From Meira nashicola (taxonomy: Eukaryota > Basidiomycota > Exobasidiomycetes > Exobasidiales > Brachybasidiaceae): a stretch of DNA of 64,000 nt. A program made the position numbers and the translations under genes. Shown here piece after piece: positions 61,298-64,000 of the stretch (its first letter is position 1; each line of letters begins with the position of its first letter). A model generated the notes under the pieces. That model was not told the origin of the DNA and searched no databases. It saw nothing but the letters and a program-made list of their open reading frames with translations. Location: NCBI GenBank assembly GCA_001600355.1, contig BCJU01000001.1, forward strand, positions 2,625,178-2,689,177, in the 5' to 3' direction.

Positions 61298-64000
61298 TAT
61301 TATTAATCGTTTGTTTTGGAAAGCGGGCCAGGATGAGTGAATTGATGAAAGAAAAAAAAAAGAAGTATTTATACTAACATTCTTTTTTTTTTAACTCACT
61401 CCCCCACCCCACATTTTAGCGCAAAATTGTCAGAGAGAACAACTCAATTTGCATCGGCATTTGGCTCGAGCGTATGAGGCGCGGCGCTGTGAGTGAACCT
61501 CCACAGCATACAGATTGCAACTCTTTGTTCGGATATTTAAACATTCGGAAATACAAAAGAAAGGACAAACTTAATGTCATTTGAGAATAATACTTATCAT
61601 CATCTGCCTAAGAAATTGACCGGAAGGAAGTTCAGGCGGTTTGCATTCACATTGGGACACATTTTGAATAGGCTGCCACATTCAAGTTAGACTAATCCAA
61701 AGTCAATGTGTGCAGAGTGAGAAAGTGAGAAAGTTATAAATAAATCTAAGAAGCAACCGAGAAGGTCGTCTTTCGAAAAGTTATTCTACAAATATACTCA
61801 CGTGATAAGTTAAACCTTCTGAAGTATGTATAAATAAGTCTTCGGAAAATTTAAACTTGATCGTCTTCTATACCTTATCTTCTGCCGATCTTTTTTCATC
61901 TATTTAGGTACATACATACATATTCGAGCGATCAGATCATATTTTCAGGTCCAGAAAAATATGTACTTTCTATTATATAGAAGAATGCAATTTCCTGTCA
62001 GGGATTTCGATTAGCGTGTTCGATGAATGAGATCATGATCGACGACTAGGAAAAGCAATTATGTATGTATCTTGCTCTCTTTTAACTCTAGGTATTTGAA
62101 TGTGAAACCATCCCCGTCAGGAGAATGTAGTTTACATATTCTGTGTGAACTGTAACATTATCTCACGAAAACGCGCTGCGCTCTTCCGCTTATTTGCATT
62201 AGCGTATCATATATATCTACGCTAAAGCAAGGTTTTGATCTTTAGCGCAATATAGGAACTCCATGCTTTAGATTGAAAATTGGGGTTGAAAGTTGATTAG
62301 GTATAAATGATGACAAAAAGAAATTAAATTCATACCAAAAAAAACCGTATGACCTGGAACTAAGTTTCTCAAAAAATATAAAAAATCGTCCGAATGACCT
62401 TGAAGTAAGATCTCAAAAAATCTATCTTTAATTCGTGGCTTTAATAAAATCTGGCTTTCAAGGCGGTTGTAGAATATTCTGAAGTTGAAATTAGATTAGG
62501 CTAGGTAGACTACTATTAGGCTTTTAGAGGGAGATTCTGTTTGCCTCGGCTACTCAATCTCTCTGGAGAGTGAATTTTTTTGAACTTGCACCAAAAAGTG
62601 GCTGCCCTTGCATGCTTTTTTTACTCACGATTTTGCATGCAACAAAAGTGCACAATAACGCGTAAAATTAAGAGGGTTGACCTCCCTGCATAATTAATTA
62701 TTGTGCTTGTTAAACGGATATTCTCCTATTTTGTTGCTCATGCGCAAAGCTTTCGAATGTACATACAATCGGAAAGATAAAAAAAAGCGAAAAATAAGCT
62801 TTTTTCAACATCGGATCTGATTTAAAATGCCGTCTATTTGCCTAAACTCTGTTGTAATTTATGCAATGCTGCCAACCTGTCGTTTTGCCACAACTTTATA
62901 GCCAATGAGTGAATGAATGCTCTTCAGATAGCTTTACAAACACGCACCCCATTTTTCAATTTGAGCGGCATGGCTTCAATTTTTGGGCGCAATAATGCCA
63001 GAGAGGCAAGTAGCGAGCATCACATTTTCTCCGTAAGCGTCTTTTTGTTTCGCGCCCCGATCTTCTGTTTCAGTGTTGTTCTGCCTTTTTATTTTTAATT
63101 CAGCAAAAAGTGTTGGACTATCGGCAATTTTATTTTTTTTTATGTGATTAAAGGAAAAAATCCGGAACATTGAATTCCCACTCCGAAAGCCATTCAAAGG
63201 TAACGAAATTATCCATTTAATCATCGAATTACGACATGCGGTTTAAAAGGCTCCGAACCGAATTTTAAAAGAAAAGAGAAAGTGGGAAAGGGGTTAAATT
63301 TAAGATGAGTTGAATAGAATACTTAAGCGGCCCTGAGAAGAGAGCACAGCGGACGGGCGCATGCATGTACGATGGTAGTGTATCTCGTTGTTTATTTACA
63401 CACGAATCCTTGCTTCTTCCTTCCCTGTCAGATTACCTGCATTAGCGCGCGGAAAACAATAAATTGTTTGAATACCATTTTTAATCATATGACATACAAC
63501 GGTACCCGTAAAAAAGTGATAGAAAAGTACCCTTACACTGCTGACATTCTCATCGATGTGCCGATGAAGAGCACGGAGGTGAATCTGTTGTATGTATATA
63601 CATCATCTTCTGGGGGATTGCAGACTGTTTGAAGATCTGTTCAATCTAGCTTATATTGCATTTGTTCTGAATATATGCACTCAAAAATATGCATTCGAAA
63701 TGCAAATTAGGGTTCGGAGGAAAAGATAATTGTCTGGAAGTATAAATTTAGCCATCTAACTTTCGATCGATCTTATCGTTAACCCACTTTGAATAATTGA
63801 AACGACGTTCAACTCAATCTTTCGACTTTTTCTTGCAGCACGTACTGATCAACAAATTCACGATCAGCTCACACCAACACGGCTTGTTACCCCAAAATCG
63901 AACCATTCCGTTTCGGAATCGAATTCAAGCGTAATTCGAAATTTTCATAGGGCGTTACTTTCTTTCTAAACGGCACCGCTGAGGAACACTTGACAGACCC
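61298..64000. other. Gene-free right end of the window
   Basis: 2.7 kb of mostly AT-rich sequence. It holds an imperfect 45-bp tandem repeat at 62345-62428, a GCGCTGCGCT string near 62168, GTACATACATAC near 61913 and TGTACATAC at 62758. Open frames (for example 62913-63098 and 63372-63632) do not resemble proteins. The first 300 bp probably hold the promoter of the SDR gene. Confidence 0.5.
62345..62428. repeat. Imperfect tandem repeat, two 45-bp units
   Basis: CCGTATGACCTGGAACTAAG at 62345 and CCGAATGACCTTGAAGTAAG at 62390, each followed by a ...TCTCAAAAAAT tract. The units differ at scattered positions. Confidence 0.55.

Noticed and set aside
1..64000. CRISPR arrays, transposons, viral or secondary-metabolite clusters
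   Set aside because: No regular repeat-spacer pattern, transposase, reverse transcriptase, capsid, polyketide or peptide synthetase sequence was seen.

Overview
This is a nuclear contig from a fungus with few introns, most likely a basidiomycete. The evidence is a set of plainly eukaryotic single-copy genes (FMP27/BLTP2, eS6, uS15, SAM37/metaxin, U2B''-like snRNP protein, PEX14, REV7, GDB1, PAT1, SEC1, a Src1/Heh-type LEM protein, a myosin light chain), spliceosomal introns of about 70-290 nt with GT..AG ends, a BadF-type GlcNAc kinase, and a small protein resembling the basidiomycete DUF7330 family. I lean towards Ustilaginomycotina or a similar intron-poor lineage, but I cannot fix the genus. 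No ribosomal RNA, CRISPR array, transposase or viral gene was seen.

Layout. 1-9482: 5'-truncated giant lipid-transfer gene FMP27. 9839-12182: two small-subunit ribosomal genes, eS6 and uS15, divergent from one shared promoter; the eS6 start codon is split by an intron. 12427-13446: an unrecognised multi-exon gene on the minus strand, followed by a decayed tRNA-like element. 13865-15409: SAM37/metaxin-like. 15511-22427: five minus-strand genes (U2B''/U1A-like, a small spliced hypothetical, PEX14, a WW-domain Gly/Gln/Tyr-rich protein, GlcNAc kinase). 22428-24724: long gene-free upstream region. 24725-31215: REV7 and GDB1, divergent. 31216-36332: 5.1 kb without a supportable gene, ahead of a GATA-factor gene (36333-38456). 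38859-44741: PAT1 and SEC1 on the minus strand. 45877-49072: DUF7330-like gene and Src1/Heh-type inner nuclear membrane protein on the plus strand. 49176-52456: GT31 glycosyltransferase and myosin regulatory light chain on the minus strand. 53158-57921: PX-domain protein of the YPR097W/Lec1 kind. 58028-61297: three small redox or detoxification genes (Gre2-like reductase, omega-class GST, classical SDR). 61298-64000: no gene seen.

Most of the content is housekeeping and the genes do not form one pathway. The only functionally themed group is the redox trio at 58-61 kb. The ribosomal pair sharing a promoter is the clearest case of likely co-regulation. I found no convincing new biological system. 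The items most worth a second look are the spliced genes that simple open-reading-frame calling misses, the tRNA-like relic, recurrent palindromic intergenic motifs, and the very long upstream region of the GATA factor.
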